NCBI RefSeq assembly: GCF_963678635.1 | Contig: NC_087069.1 | Location: 31,290,776-31,354,775, forward strand | DNA: 64,000 bases | Source of the DNA: Symsagittifera roscoffensis | Lineage: Eukaryota > Xenacoelomorpha > Acoela > Convolutidae | Direction of reading: 5' to 3' | In this document: in pieces, positions 45,101 to 56,881 of the stretch | Layout of the letters: each line of letters begins with the position of its first letter | How positions within the stretch are numbered: the stretch's first letter is position 1 | Translations under genes and position numbers: made by a program | The notes under the pieces: model-generated | Told to the model about the DNA's origin: nothing | Database searches by the model: none | The model's input: the letters and a program-made list of their open reading frames with translations, nothing else

Positions 45101-45963
45101 GTCACTGAGTGCCTGGATATCGGGTCTCTTGTTCTTTGTTGTAGGGACTATCGAACCACTGTACCTTTTACCACCACTTGAGCTCTTGTAAAAATTTTCC
45201 CAAAATCCCTATCTTACCGGTCAAAACCCAAATGCTGACCCCCCTGTATTTGAAACTCTAAATTCTCCGCAGGTATCTTGTGATCACCTGTTCGTTAAAA
45301 TACCAACAACAAATTTTCATCAAAACGTAAAATTTTAAACTAGAAAAAATTTCAAAACCAGATTGTTGAATTCTCCTGAAATTCAAGGTTGACTGATGTC
45401 AATCTTGTCCGAAAAAATGTCTGGTACCCGATTGCCACGCGTTTTCCTCCCCTCTGGTAGCGATCTTATGGGGTATCACAAAAACTGTCTATGTCCGTTC
45501 CCCACCTACCGATCCGACCAGGATACCTACCTTAACCTGATTCTAATTTTGGATATCCGCTTCTTATAACCAACGCGTGTAAATATCTAATGTAACTAAG
45601 TCGACGATGCCGAGCAATTAGTTACTCTAATGTCCCCCCTTTTTACAATTTATAACCGCTAACCTCTAACTTAACCAGCCCCCCTTCTAACCTCCCCCCT
45701 CTTTAGCCCCCCTCTTAAGCTGAAAAATCCCTTAAGCGCCGGGTGCTAAACCTCTCGAGAGAAAACCGTAGACCTGTTTCCAGGCCTGCTTGTGCAAAAA
45801 CTTCCTCAAAACAATGGGGCTCCGCTTATCCAATTTTACACTTATCTCCTATAATGTAATGTGGATTCTAACGATACCCGTTGCCCAACTTGAGAACACC
45901 CCTGTGCGTCCTCCTGTAGTGATCTTGTGCTGGTTGTCTCTGTTCTGCACTTGACAGCATCAC

Positions 45964-46157
45964 CACTTTCCCACTTGGCTGGTCACCTTTTCCAGTCAAG
46001 TCTCCTAGTGGTCCGGTTCGATCCTTGTGAGCCACTTTCCCACTCGACTGATCACCCTTTCCAGTCAAGTCTCCTAGTGGTCCGGTTCGATCCTTGTGAA
46101 CCACTTTCCCCCTCGACTGATCACCATTTCCAGTCAAGTCTCCTAGTGGTCCGGTTG
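45964..46157. repeat. 69-bp tandem repeat, three copies (last partial)
   Basis: CACTTTCC at 45964, 46033 and 46102 starts units that share CCAGTCAAGTCTCCTAGTGG and GGTCCGGTTCGATCCTTGTG. The period is exactly 69 bases, so the frame is preserved through it, but no protein is supported. Confidence 0.85.
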
Positions 46158-46616
46158 CAATCTATCTGAAAACCCTTAACAACGCCCCCACTCGGGCACC
46201 TTTTCAGAGTCACTGGTTTAAATTGCTAGATTGATCGAAACGATCGGTCTTATAAAACAGTATGGGTATACTATTTAATTAATATAAAGGTTTGATCCAA
46301 ATGATCCGGTATCAAAGTCACTGTCTTTTGGCTTTATGGTTTTTGTTCCTTTTTCTATACTTTTTTCTTGTTTTTGTTTCGCTTTTTGTCTTTTTGCTCG
46401 TGTTTTGTTCCCCCTTGTTAGCCCCCCTTACTCGGTTAGCTAGGCCTCGTTCGGAGAGCGTACCAGGAAGTTTCTCAAGTTTTCTTAAAAAGCTATCACG
46501 GTACAACCGCAAGGCTTACACGTTCCCGCTGAACCGTACCACCGGTACTCTAGAATGGGCATGCAGCCCGGAGTTGTGTCAAGTGGGTTCGACTCCGTAG
46601 TCATGATGTCGTAAGA

Positions 46617-46633
46617 ACACCCAGGAGCGCCAT
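46617..46633 (-). other. Candidate tRNA primer-binding site
   Basis: Ten bases inside the 5' LTR the minus strand reads TGGCGCTCCTGGGTG. TGG matches the complement of a tRNA CCA end. I cannot match the remaining bases to a specific tRNA, so this is tentative. Confidence 0.25.
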
Positions 46634-46643
46634 AAAAACACTA

Positions 46644-47447
46644 TGTAACAGTCGCCTACTTCGATCACATATGAGGCTTAAGAAAAATAGGCCCTATAAC
46701 CATTGGCTCAAGAGTCAGGGACACTATCTCTTGTGTTTTTCTACCTCAAGAACGGTCAGAGCCAATTCGGTTCGCTTGCGACATGAGACTAGAACCCGTT
46801 ACAGCTTAAAGGCTACTACCAAAATATCCCCCCACTCTAGAAAATAAGAACGTCCCCATACTTAGGTCTCAAAATACCCAAAATACGCGATCGCCTTATC
46901 TCAACATAACAATCATAAAACACACTCGAGAAATTTAAATTGGGGACTCACATGTTGATGTACTCGAGTACAGGGAGTAACTAAATTGGTAAGCAACTCA
47001 AGAATTAGGTAATATAACTAAATAAGTTTGATAGTGGTCAGTTTTTATAACAGAAGTAAGTTCTGGCTCTAGAATTTGAGTTTTGGTATGAACCATTGGG
47101 ACACTCAAGCTGTCCACCTTTCCATTGAACGTTCACTCTAGTTTGTTCCGAATAGTCGCTCTTTCTTCTATTTATTGTCTCTCCTCCTATTTCGGGATAA
47201 GACAGCTCTACTCGTGTCCTATTTTATATCTGGAAATTGCGAATAGCAATTTCCCGCTGTTTTTCTTGAGTTATTTCCCGCAATTGTAAATTCGGATGTT
47301 CTGATTTTTCACTTTTTTTTTCAGTTGGTACGAGAAAACTGAGCATGACAGGCTCCATTCGAAGTTTTGAAAATTAAAATTTCACTCCAAAATTACGTAT
47401 TTTTGTGTCTCTCAAGGTCAAACTTCCAGACATGACCGACTGGCACA
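46644..47447 (-). repeat. Element 1 5' LTR (804 bp)
   Basis: On the minus strand it begins at 47447 (TGTGCCAGTCGG) and ends at 46644. It lacks the 92 bases present at 26475-26566; the break is flanked by CGCC on both sides, suggesting deletion between short repeats. Its outer edge cuts the ORF-X coding sequence of element 2. Confidence 0.9.
47221..47230 (-). promoter_or_regulatory. TATA-like box in the 5' LTR
   Basis: The minus strand reads GATATAAAAT about 220 bases into the LTR. An AATAAA motif follows about 50 bases later. This would give a short R region if both are used. The same arrangement occurs in the 3' LTR. Confidence 0.45.
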
Positions 47448-50400
47448 TCAATGGCATGTATCGTCTCCACTGTCGGTGCCTTCGACTCCTGATATTTCTT
47501 TATTTTCACCTCAACCCATCGCAGCGCCAACATCGAGCTCACGACGAAGAGAGTGGCCTTTTGTCCTAACCCTATCGACCAAATTTCCTTGACTTTCCAT
47601 ATCAAAATTAACAGTTTAAAATATTTAACATATTTCCATAACAGTTTGCGCCAAATTGTGACATGAGTACTCTCCGAGCGTTAGGTTGATGCTCCGGAGA
47701 TTGCGTTCTCCAGAAGCCTCGAGCAAAGGTTCAAACTCTATCATTTTCATGTGTGTCACATCGTTCTCGTCCACAGCTTGCGTGATGCTCGTCGCCTTTC
47801 CGAACGCGTTTTGTCTTTCGAAATGACTAATGTTCTCTTTTTCCAAACTCAAGAGCTCCTCTCGCCAGATTTCACTCAAGTCTTCCACTCGGTTTACTGA
47901 CACCGCTCCCAGCATCTTTTGTAACATTCGATGCGAATGATGTGACATTCTCGCTAAACGTACGCACTTGGGCACCGAGAAAGCCTCGTAGATCAGCACC
48001 CTTTGGCTAGACGCTTCCAGCATCGCCATATTTAGCGAGTAATGACTTCCGCACAAGTTCGCCATGACTGATCTCACGAGAGACTTCGCATTTATTGGCA
48101 GACTGTAGGCCTCGCTTACGGGAAACGCCATCTCTGCCTCCAGACCGACGTTCCATCCCCTGATATACTTCTGGATCCTCTGTAACACTCCAGGCCAGGA
48201 CTCCACAATCAGCGATGTCAGCATAGGTTGTTCTGATTCTAGCATCTGCGGCGACTCCAGACTACACTTTCTCGAGAAAAATCCCAGTGCCGTCGCCAAA
48301 CTCACCGTGGTGCTCGCGTAAGAAACAGCAATTATTTGCACGTCAATTTTCTCCTTTTCGTTAATGTCACCAAACCAAAGGGCCAGATCCTTCCTTTGAA
48401 AAGACTCTATCCTCATGCAAGAACGTTGGTCACAACAATAGTCTCCACTACCAGTTGCTAGGTCAAGGCAAGTACCTGGCTCCATCTCCTTCGACGACTC
48501 GTTTGGCTTGCTCGTCGCTTCTTTAGATTCTTCTCGATTTGGCAGGATCGATTTGTGTATCACGTTGAAGTTTCTCAGAGCTTCATCCTTTCCTGGTGAC
48601 AAAATCACTCGTTCCGTGACTTCTTCGATCGAACTCGTCTGAGGATTGGGACACTAAGATGGTCTCAGCAGTCTCCAAACAGTTCCCAAGTTTGTAGACA
48701 ATATGTTGTCTTCGCCTCCCAACCTCAGCTCTAACTTCCTTTCAGAGCGCGGCACACTAATGACTTCCGGCACCTTCTCTAGCAGCAACCCTAGGCTCGG
48801 CTTTACCCCCTCAGTTGGATCAATCTCGACTATCTGCTCTGCCCAGAACTTCAGCATATTCGTGACTTCGAAACTCCTTAAAGCAGCTCCTGCCTCCAAA
48901 CCCAAGAAAGGATTGTACAATATCCCCATCACACCGGACATATACTGATAGTCCCCGTGCTTCGTGGGTCTCGAGTAAACTTATGCTAAAGCCAAGCTAC
49001 GATGTAGGTCATGACTCTCATCGAATTTCTTTTTGGAGAACCGTCGGATCTCGTCGATTTTTTTATGGTTCTCCAAAGACTGCTTCGAATCATCATCCTT
49101 CTCAATTCCAGCACTCTGATACACATTCAGGATGACGCTCAAGCCTCTCTTCTGCAATGTTTAACCTCCCGCCGCGTTTTGATAGCAGGCCTGGATGGTA
49201 GCATCGGGTATCACCGACATGATCTATCTCAAGAAACAGGTGGCATCCTTCCACCTCGCTAGACTTAACCCTGAATTGTCTCGAGCAACATTTCGATACT
49301 TTGTCGCCCAGTGTCAGTTTAGTGTATGAAGTCGGTGCTTCTAACGCCACTCCTGCCACACTCCATGTAAAAGTCAACTGCCCTGCCGTCCTAAAAAACG
49401 GATTCGCCACCAATGGTTGCGCCAATGAGGGTGCCCTCATTTCATTTTCAAAGTTTTCTAGCAGCAATTTCTCTCAAGTTCGTCGCAACTGGCTATTCAA
49501 CTCTTGTTTATTTACTTCTGCTCTCTGTTGGGTAGCCCAATTCCGAAGCTTTCTGGAAACCTGGACAACCCGCAATCAAGTTTCTTCAGGCAGCTTTCCA
49601 ATTCTTTCGTAGTATCCAGGGATATCCACCAGGAGTGAGTGGTTTTTCTTATTGATCACTTCTCGGGGGTCACTTGGCACTTGCTTTCCAGTGCTTTGGT
49701 GCCGATTTGAGATCCATTCCTTGCCTATGTCCACTTCCCATAATTTTCCACTGGTGGAGCCTCTCTTTGCATTCACTTTTTGGGATCTGAATTCTTCTTC
49801 CGTTCACGAAGTGTTTGCGGCTTCCATCTCGATCATTAAATCAGCCAATTTATGGGGTACCGAGGTACTCTCGTAAGTTGTCGTCTTCCATCTCGCTAGA
49901 ACCATCACGTTTTTCTCTGATACCGCCTGCACCGACGGACGCGCTTCTTCTACCTCCCACTTCCTCGTCCTCGACCTCACTTCTTTGCACGAAGGCGTAG
50001 CCTTGATCATCGCTGAATCCGCTTTTCTGTCTTATCCCTCTTCGTCCGACACTTGCCTCCCCTTCTCTAGTCTTAGAAATATTAATATATTTAATTATAA
50101 TGTTGGGTTTACGTTTACTTTAATCATCATTTTTGTTCGTGACTTTTTTATTCTTAGTTTTTTTCATTTAGAATGGAGCTGTCTTCACATGACTTAGACT
50201 CGGCATTCGGCTTTGTTTCCCGCAAGTGAATCCTCTTGCCGAGCAACTGCTTTCTCGCCTTCTCGTCCAGCCCAGTGGCCATCAAGATAGATTCTCCAAA
50301 TCCCACCACATTGTTCCACAACTATTCTTTGAATTAATCCACATTAACTTTCCGCTCCACTTTTTGATTGAATTCGCTCAAGAAATCTTGCCAGCCTTCT

Positions 50401-53400
50401 TGATCCAGCGTGTTCAGGAACATCCATTTGTTCCCTTCGAAGGTGTTTTTCTCCCTAGCTTCATCACTCAAGAGCACCGTGCCCATATTCGAGGGCTCGC
50501 TCCTCAGCTGCAGCTCTAGATTCTTCCGGGGAGATCCCAAGGTTGATGTGGCAGTGTCCTCCCAATCATCACCGCTCAAGTCTTGCAACAGCTCGGCGCG
50601 GTACCGGGAATAAAAATCCCGGGCTCCACTTCTTCGTTAGGGGTGGCTCCTAACTCCATTTTCTTCTTCGGCCTTGCTGGTGGTTTCATCCATCCTCTCT
50701 CCTTCTCCTGCTTCAAATTGATGACTATCTAGTGCATCTTTAAACCTGATTTCCATCGGCAGGCTCCTCTTGTCTCCGGGAGTGTCAACTGACAGAGGTG
50801 AAGGCGTCGCCGGGTCCATCGCTTTGTAGTCCGTTAAGGATACATCGATGGCTCCTGCTGCGTCCACTTGTTGTCCATCGTGCTGCAACTTCATCTCCTC
50901 AAGTCCATAAGCTGCTAGGTGTCTCCTCATTTCGTCTTTCAGAGACCAGTGACACTCTTCCAAGATGATCCTCCCGCTGTCATCTATGGGCTCTTTTTTC
51001 TCAAACCCAGCCCTCTCAAGCCTTTTGTTCATTTTCCGGACTTCATACCTAAGAGGCATTGAGACCCGCATCTTTTTGGTTTGCGTGGTCTTTGAACTAA
51101 TGTAAAATTCACACGTGTGGAAATATACTGATGACGAATATTCAATGAACAGGGTACCCCAGCCTTGTGTGAATAATTTCTGTTGTTGCTCCACAGCCTC
51201 TCTAGCGTGTATTGATGGAAACATCCTTGGGCTATTCATTCCCAATGTCATTCGCCACACTCGTAAGCTCTGGGTTGGTGGCTGGCAACACGTCCCTCTC
51301 AATAATAGTCTCAGGCTCTATCTGCTTGAAATTAAAAAACTTTTCCACATTGGAGTTCTAAAGACTTCTCTAGTATTCTTTGCCAAAGGAGTCAGGTTCC
51401 AGAATTTTGGGTACCGATAGGACCCTCTCGCTTTCCCCCATTCTGCATTGCAGCTGACCTCTGTTATTGAGCAATATCAATTCCGGATCCTTCACTTTTC
51501 CAATAAGCACAGTTTCACATCTGCGCTCTCAAGTTTCCTTGCCTGCACCAATTCATTGCTGTCTCAACCAAGATGATGATTTGACTCACGTACGCCACTG
51601 AATGTCGGGATGCGTTCACAAGTGTCTTTGGGAAGGCATACGTCACGGAGGATCCATAGATGCAGGTCACTACCTCTCCCAGTTCTCTGATTATGCCTAG
51701 AGGATAAGACCGCATTGCCACGCACAGATCGGTCAGAAGAGGCATACCATTCATTCATCTCCCTAATCTCTTCCTTGGTCTTCGGGTTCTTTTCCTCTCC
51801 TGTAAGGTGCCGACTTTGCATCAAGAGATATTCCACGAGTAGGGTTTTTAGCCCAGCGGCACACTTGTAGTAGTACAAGACTCGGGTGGTTTCAAGACTC
51901 GGGTGTGCTTTCCTTACTGACAGGGGGTCCACGTATTTCATCAATCGGTGGAATGCCGCCAGATTTCCATGCGTCAAGAGTATCAATTTCAAGTACTCGT
52001 CAATTCTGAGGGTTTCTACACCCCTGCTGAACATGCAGGCCGGACCCATGAATTAGTACCTTGAATTAGTACCTGGGATGCACCAGATACAAAGCTAAGA
52101 GCAGGTTGATTGACACGCTCAAGAGATCCTGTACAAATTCTTCGAAAATAGTAAATAATGTTCCCCGCGTAAACTATCCTATTCAACTATTTTTTCTCCC
52201 AGGATGGGCTCAAAATTCTCAAGATCTTGTGCGTCTTCCTCGTTTCCAATTTATTCCTTCCCAAATTGGAAGGAATAAATGCATTTCCCTCTTCTGGAAG
52301 AGCTCAAGTTGATCCTGTTAAAATTTCCATATTGGCTTGATTAGGGGGGCGCGGTCTCCTTCGTCTTCTCTGTCAATTTCTCTAGCCTTGGCGTCAAGAA
52401 CGGCCATCTCCATCTTTCCTGAGTTAGACGATACACCATCGATATCAACTGTTTCTCTGCTGCCGCCACGCTCTTGCGATCGTTGATGGGTCCTATCGTA
52501 CTGCTAGTGGAACCTGTTATCGTGAGCTCCATACTCCGAAACGACAAATTGCCCAAGTCGCCGCAACTTCTGACTTCAGAAGTGTCAAGTTCTCGATTAG
52601 GAGCTGCCATTAGCATACGCAGCCCGCTGCCCTACGCTATCAAGACTAACATCGCAAACACGATTTGGAGAGCTGGTGGCTTGCTTGCATAGCCGACTGC
52701 CGATGTGAATACCACCTTCGTTTCGACCCTAATCGAGAAACCACCACTTTTTGTGCCTCGTTCATTGAGGCAAGCAACGTCTGAATTGCATCCCAGGTCT
52801 TCTTCGGCGTCTGCTCTCCGTTTCTCATGGGCTCAAATAGTCCTGCTGCGTGCAGATGTTGCTGAATTCATTGCCAATCAGAGTCAACATCTGATTCAGT
52901 TCCGGCCCTGGAAGCAGGTACACCATCGTTTCTGTCCAAAACAACGTTTTATCGAAGCTCCAGGGTCTGAGCGACCATAGACTGCCAGCGCCTCGGCCAG
53001 CTGTGAGGTTCCATATGATGTTCCGTATCGTGGATCTTCCGAAATTTTTGGGCCTATGCATGCAGTATCGGAGAGTCCCTTGCTTTTCGGCTCAAGAAGC
53101 TTCTCCACGGTTCCTAATTGCACGGGAATCGCCACTCTAATTCTGAAAATGCTCGTGCGGTGTTTTGGTGGTTCCACGATGAGGCCTGGGCTTCCCAACT
53201 GCTTGAGAGGCCGGTAGTTGACTGGACCAAAGATGGCTTTCCTATGAGTTCCAGTTTATCTCGCGAAAAATGCGCTTCATGCGCCTTCAGCCAATCCACG
53301 CAATAGTGATTGCTCAAGTCCTCGTGCGACAGACTCGTGCGAAGTCCTCGTGCGACAGACTGCCATCAGCCCCCGCCTGCAGGCCAGATCCGCGAAATCC

Positions 53401-54958
53401 AGATTTCTTACTCGCTCCAAATACCTGGCTATGCTTGATTCTCCTGGCAATGCCTTGACGATCTTGTCTTTTTTCAGCACCACCACTGACGACACCACTG
53501 AGCTTTGTGGCGTGGAAAACTCCACCTCATCCCGCTGCACGCGTGTCGCGTCCAGCAGCCTGCATCCTGCTGCTCACTGAACTTCCTCTAGAGTCGATTC
53601 TCCCTCCCAATCAGTCGGTCACTGACCTAAGTGAGATGAAGGAAGGCCTCGGGTGGACCATAAATGTATTGGTCAGTCTCCAGCAGATGCGACTCTAGAT
53701 TGTTGATGTATCTTTGAAAGGCACCATTCAGCCACTCCGTGTCATCGGGCTTGCCAAAGTGGAGTCGATCGGAAGATGAGTTAAGCGGCAAGGAAGCCTT
53801 CATCATTCGCGCGACATCAAGCAGCATCACGAGTAGGACAGTTTTCTTCTTTACTTGGCTGATTATGTCGTCGATGTGTGCACCCTCTCGTTCATGCTCA
53901 TTGCATTTTTGTCTTACGTCATGTTGCAGCGAACCGTGCAAACCGTGAGCACCGTAGGGTCCAAGTAGATCCTCAGCTCCTAAAGAATGCAGCTCAAATT
54001 TTCCGGCAATCTCATCATCTTCCTTGATTCACCTCGAGAAACATCGTGGGTTCCCATCACCAAGATGACCGTATGATTTTTCCCATCTCCAGCATGTCTA
54101 GTGACGCCAACATGAGGGGCACTGCTATACCCGAGAAATTCAATTTTCAAGAGGACCGTGCCGTCAGGTATTCTCGGCTGTGTGAAATTATCCGCCTAAG
54201 CCGAGTCATTGAAGGCTCGACCTGGGAGCTTCATCGACTTCCATCTTGAAATCCGGTCTCGATCTCGTCATCGGGAGCTCAATCAAAGTCTCCATCTTCT
54301 GCTCCATGCCACTCGCGATCTCTTGCTGTTTTCTCTGCAATCGCTCAATATTTGATTTTATCTGGTTGCAGTTCGCTGTTCTTTTGTAATTTTTGGGCGT
54401 GGTCCCGTTCCGCTCTTAACAAGTCCCTCATAAGTATCACCTTGTCTTTATCGGGATTGGTTTTATCACTGTTCAGATTGGCTTGCTCCCTTCACTTTGA
54501 ACACTTTCAAGTTGCCTCTTGGTCTGCTGAGGTCTGGATATGCCTCTTGGGTCTGCTGAGACCGTATTATTGACAGGGCCTTGCTGCTGGACCGGGTCCC
54601 AGTCCTTGTCGTCGGTTTGGCTGGAAGGGAAATTCCTCTTCACCGTACTCCGTAGTGTTGCTCAAGCCGGGGTTACTCGCCAGATAAAACGACCCTAAGC
54701 CTCCGTCGATATTTCAGGACAGCCACATGGTAGGTTCGTGGTTAGAATTCCCGTCCGAGGTGTAGCCCACCATCAACACGGCCTCGGTCCCCGACTCTCT
54801 GCACTCTCCGTGTGACTCTAACTGCAGGATAGCGTTAAGCATCACTGCCAGCCTCTCGTCCACTTGTGTGTGATCAAGATCCCTCAAGCGCCTGTACAGC
54901 TCATCGAGCGTGGCTTCTTGAATTCCGTTGGCACGGGTTTCCGAAAACGGTCTGCCAT
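47448..54958 (-). pseudogene. Element 2 ORF-X (decayed, interrupted at 47448)
   Basis: ATG 54958 opens MADRFRKP, the counterpart of the ORF-X start in element 1. Recognisable blocks include CRESATEAVLMVGY, TEWLNGAFQRY (53941-53627), PGLIVEPPKHRTSI (near 53180), ACMFSRGVETLR (near 52030), SVDTPGDKRSLP (near 50790), HQSTGKQVPSDP (near 49690) and LLEASGERNLRSI (near 47710). SGNH domain 1 keeps DRLHF in place of DGIHF. Numerous frameshifts separate the blocks. It stops at the outer edge of the element 1 5' LTR. Confidence 0.8.
47770..49100 (-). other. Extra ~440-codon block in element 2 ORF-X, absent from element 1
   Basis: Both elements share VILNVYQS and then EPLLEASGERNL. In element 1 only about 16 residues separate them; in element 2 about 1.3 kb of open sequence does, including MGILYNPFLGLEAGAAL, KLELRLGGEDNIL, LVRSVMANLCGSHYSL and SHHSHRMLQKMLGAV. 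One TAG (near 48655) interrupts it in frame. The fold is unrecognised; helical. Either element 1 lost it or element 2 gained it. Confidence 0.65.
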
Positions 54959-55003
54959 TGCTTTTTGCTCAATAAATCTTCTCACTTGTCCAACACTCAG
55001 GAA

Positions 55004-55114
55004 TTACCTCAACCAGATTAACACTCAATAATTACCTCAACCAGATCAACACTCAAGAATTACCTCAACCAGATTAACACTCAAGAATTACCTCAACCAC
55101 ATTAATACTCAAGA
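55004..55114. repeat. 28-bp tandem repeat at the pol/ORF-X junction, four copies
   Basis: Units read AATTACCTCAACCAGATTAA followed by CACTCAAG, with minor changes. Equivalent, partly truncated arrays occur at 56881-57000, 61120-61175 and 62937-63056. Confidence 0.85.
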
Positions 55115-56881
55115 AAATTCTTTCTCCGTTAACGATTACCGAAAACTGGGTGATGTTCTTGCTTCTGTAACTCCTATTTCACTTAACATCATGAAGAGAC
55201 TGAGCCCCGTTTTTGAGTGTTGCGTTCTATTTTACGTCCCTACCACTGCGGCAGATATTTGTCCCAGTCTGTCATATACCCCGAGCAGTATACCCTGAGC
55301 ATATTCACTAGCGTTCTGTTCTGCTTCTCCACTAGACCATTCGTTTGTGGATGATCGGTCGTCGAATGTGTTTTTGCAACGTGTGATCTTCTCTTGAGTT
55401 CTTTCGTCAGGTCCCCACGAGGGCTTTCCGATTATCCGATTGGAAGGTCATCGGACAAACATACCGTGGTATCCAGTACGTTATCAAGTGATCATAAGTT
55501 ACTTCCGCCGAGGCTGTCCGACATGGTTCTGCTTCCGCCAGTTTCGTAAAGTTATCAATAATTACCAGTATCTGAATATACCCAGAGTCTGTCATGATTA
55601 TGGTCTATCTGCACAACTTCGTTAAACTCCGAGCTTTCCACAGACTTGAGAGGGATTTTCCTTTTTCTGGAATCCTTCACCTGCAAACACTACAAGCATG
55701 CGTTGACCCACCTTTCTTCAGCTCTCCCCATTCCTGGCCATTCAAATCGATGTAGTATTCTTAATTACAGCTTGTCTATACCTTGATGTCCCATCTGATC
55801 GTGCAATCCGAACAACAACTCCGTTTGATAAAGCTGCGTTAATATGATGAGATTATGCTTGTGTAAAATCCTCTCTTAATCTCTTTTCCTGCAAGTCACC
55901 TGGACATCTGCTGTGTGGTAGAGTAAGTCCTTCCGTTCCTTGTAGAACTGGCTCAAGATTTTGTAGCTGTCTTCCTCCATATCTCCTCTCTCTTCCACTC
56001 GTGTTTGGATCCACTTAGTTGCTGGTCATTTTGTCGTCATCTAGCCTTTACATGCTCTTTCAGTGCCATCATTTGTCCGTTTAGTTCTCCCAGTTTGTGG
56101 TTGTGGATATCATCCTTGAGCTTGACGCATATTATCCTTCTCAAGGCCTCTCTATCACCTTCTGGATCTAGATTAGTCCTGATGTTTGGACTGCATGATA
56201 GTTCACTGGATGGTTTTCCCGACGACACCGCTATCATCACCAATTCTTCTCTCTGTTCATGTCATGATAATCCAAATTGTATGTTCCGGAAAAGGGGTCA
56301 GTCTGCAATTCACTGTCCTGATTCCTTCTTTTTTCTTCCGCTAGTATCATGCAGAGGCTTTCTTGCTCACTTCGACTTTCCGCTGAATCTTCGCCCATTT
56401 TTCTCTCCGGAAAAAATTTCATCTTCACCTTCCTCCTCATTCGGCAACCTCTTTCCGTACTCTTGATGTGTTCCGAGTTCTTCAGCCTCCTCCCTATACG
56501 ACATTTTCTTCCTCCGTAGCGTTGTTTGCTTGAGTATTCCTTCTGGGATATTCTCGATTAGCGTTCGAACCAGCTTTTTGCTCTCTGGATCCCCGGTTTT
56601 CAGGGAGTTTTTATCATCTGGGACCTTCTCCTTTCTCATTATTGTAAATTCTGATTTATCGTCTCTTCTTGTCGAGACCACAGGTTTGTCATCGGCCAGT
56701 TTCTGAAGCAACCCCATCAAATCCTGTCCCGCCGTTACCTTTCCTTTTTCAACTTTGTCTAGGTCGTAACCCTTCGCTTTCAGAATTCTTGTTTCTTTAG
56801 AATTCTTGTCTCTTTAGAATTCTTGTTTCCTGGAACCCTGTCGGCAATTCTGGGTGATCCTCGATCGGTTTGCCTGATTTA
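55115..56881 (-). pseudogene. pol: Element 2 copy A: spacer and integrase fragment
   Basis: Minus strand: spacer (LADDKPVVSTRRDD, near 56690), ELSCSPNIRTN (near 56200), then a decayed zinc domain and integrase core with VIIDNFTKLAEAEPC and MTFQSDNRKALVG (second Asp present) near 55560-55410. The core ends near the DWDKYLP region (about 55260) and joins directly to the ORF-X leader, so the GPF module, acidic tail and macro domain are missing. Confidence 0.75.

Larger units (their letters stand above)
44287..46643 (-). other. Element 1 leader (5' untranslated region, ~2.36 kb)
   Basis: Long for a Ty3-type leader. It contains a three-copy 69-bp repeat and a 14-bp minisatellite, listed separately. 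The stretch 45182-45963 has C-rich tracts but no ORF or motif I recognise. ORFs read through the repeats are periodic artefacts. Confidence 0.6.
26227..47447 (-). mobile_element. LTR element 1: 21.2-kb Ty3/gypsy-type retrotransposon with macro domain and giant ORF-X
   Basis: Direct LTRs lie at 26227-27123 and 46644-47447; each opens TG and closes CA, with an 11-base inverted tip (TGTAACAGTCG against TGTGACAGTCG). Between them on the minus strand lie leader, gag, protease, RT, RNase H, integrase (Ty3 order, RH before IN), a macro-like domain, and ORF-X of about 2,500 codons. The flanks share TCA, a possible 3-bp target duplication. Typical Ty3/gypsy elements are 5-10 kb, so this one is unusually large. 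Gag-pol has about seven frameshifts and several stops; ORF-X has one frameshift and six stops. This copy is not autonomous as sequenced. Confidence 0.9.

Noticed and set aside
44608-45191. Long ORFs on both strands encoding periodic peptides (SQDHCPKT and LGTVVLGQWS types)
   Set aside because: The 14-bp unit has no stop in several frames, so any frame stays open. They are products of the minisatellite, not genes.
46560-46600. GTGGGTTCGACTCC on the plus strand as a tRNA T-arm beside the 5' LTR
   Set aside because: The T-stem does not pair and no acceptor or D arm is present.
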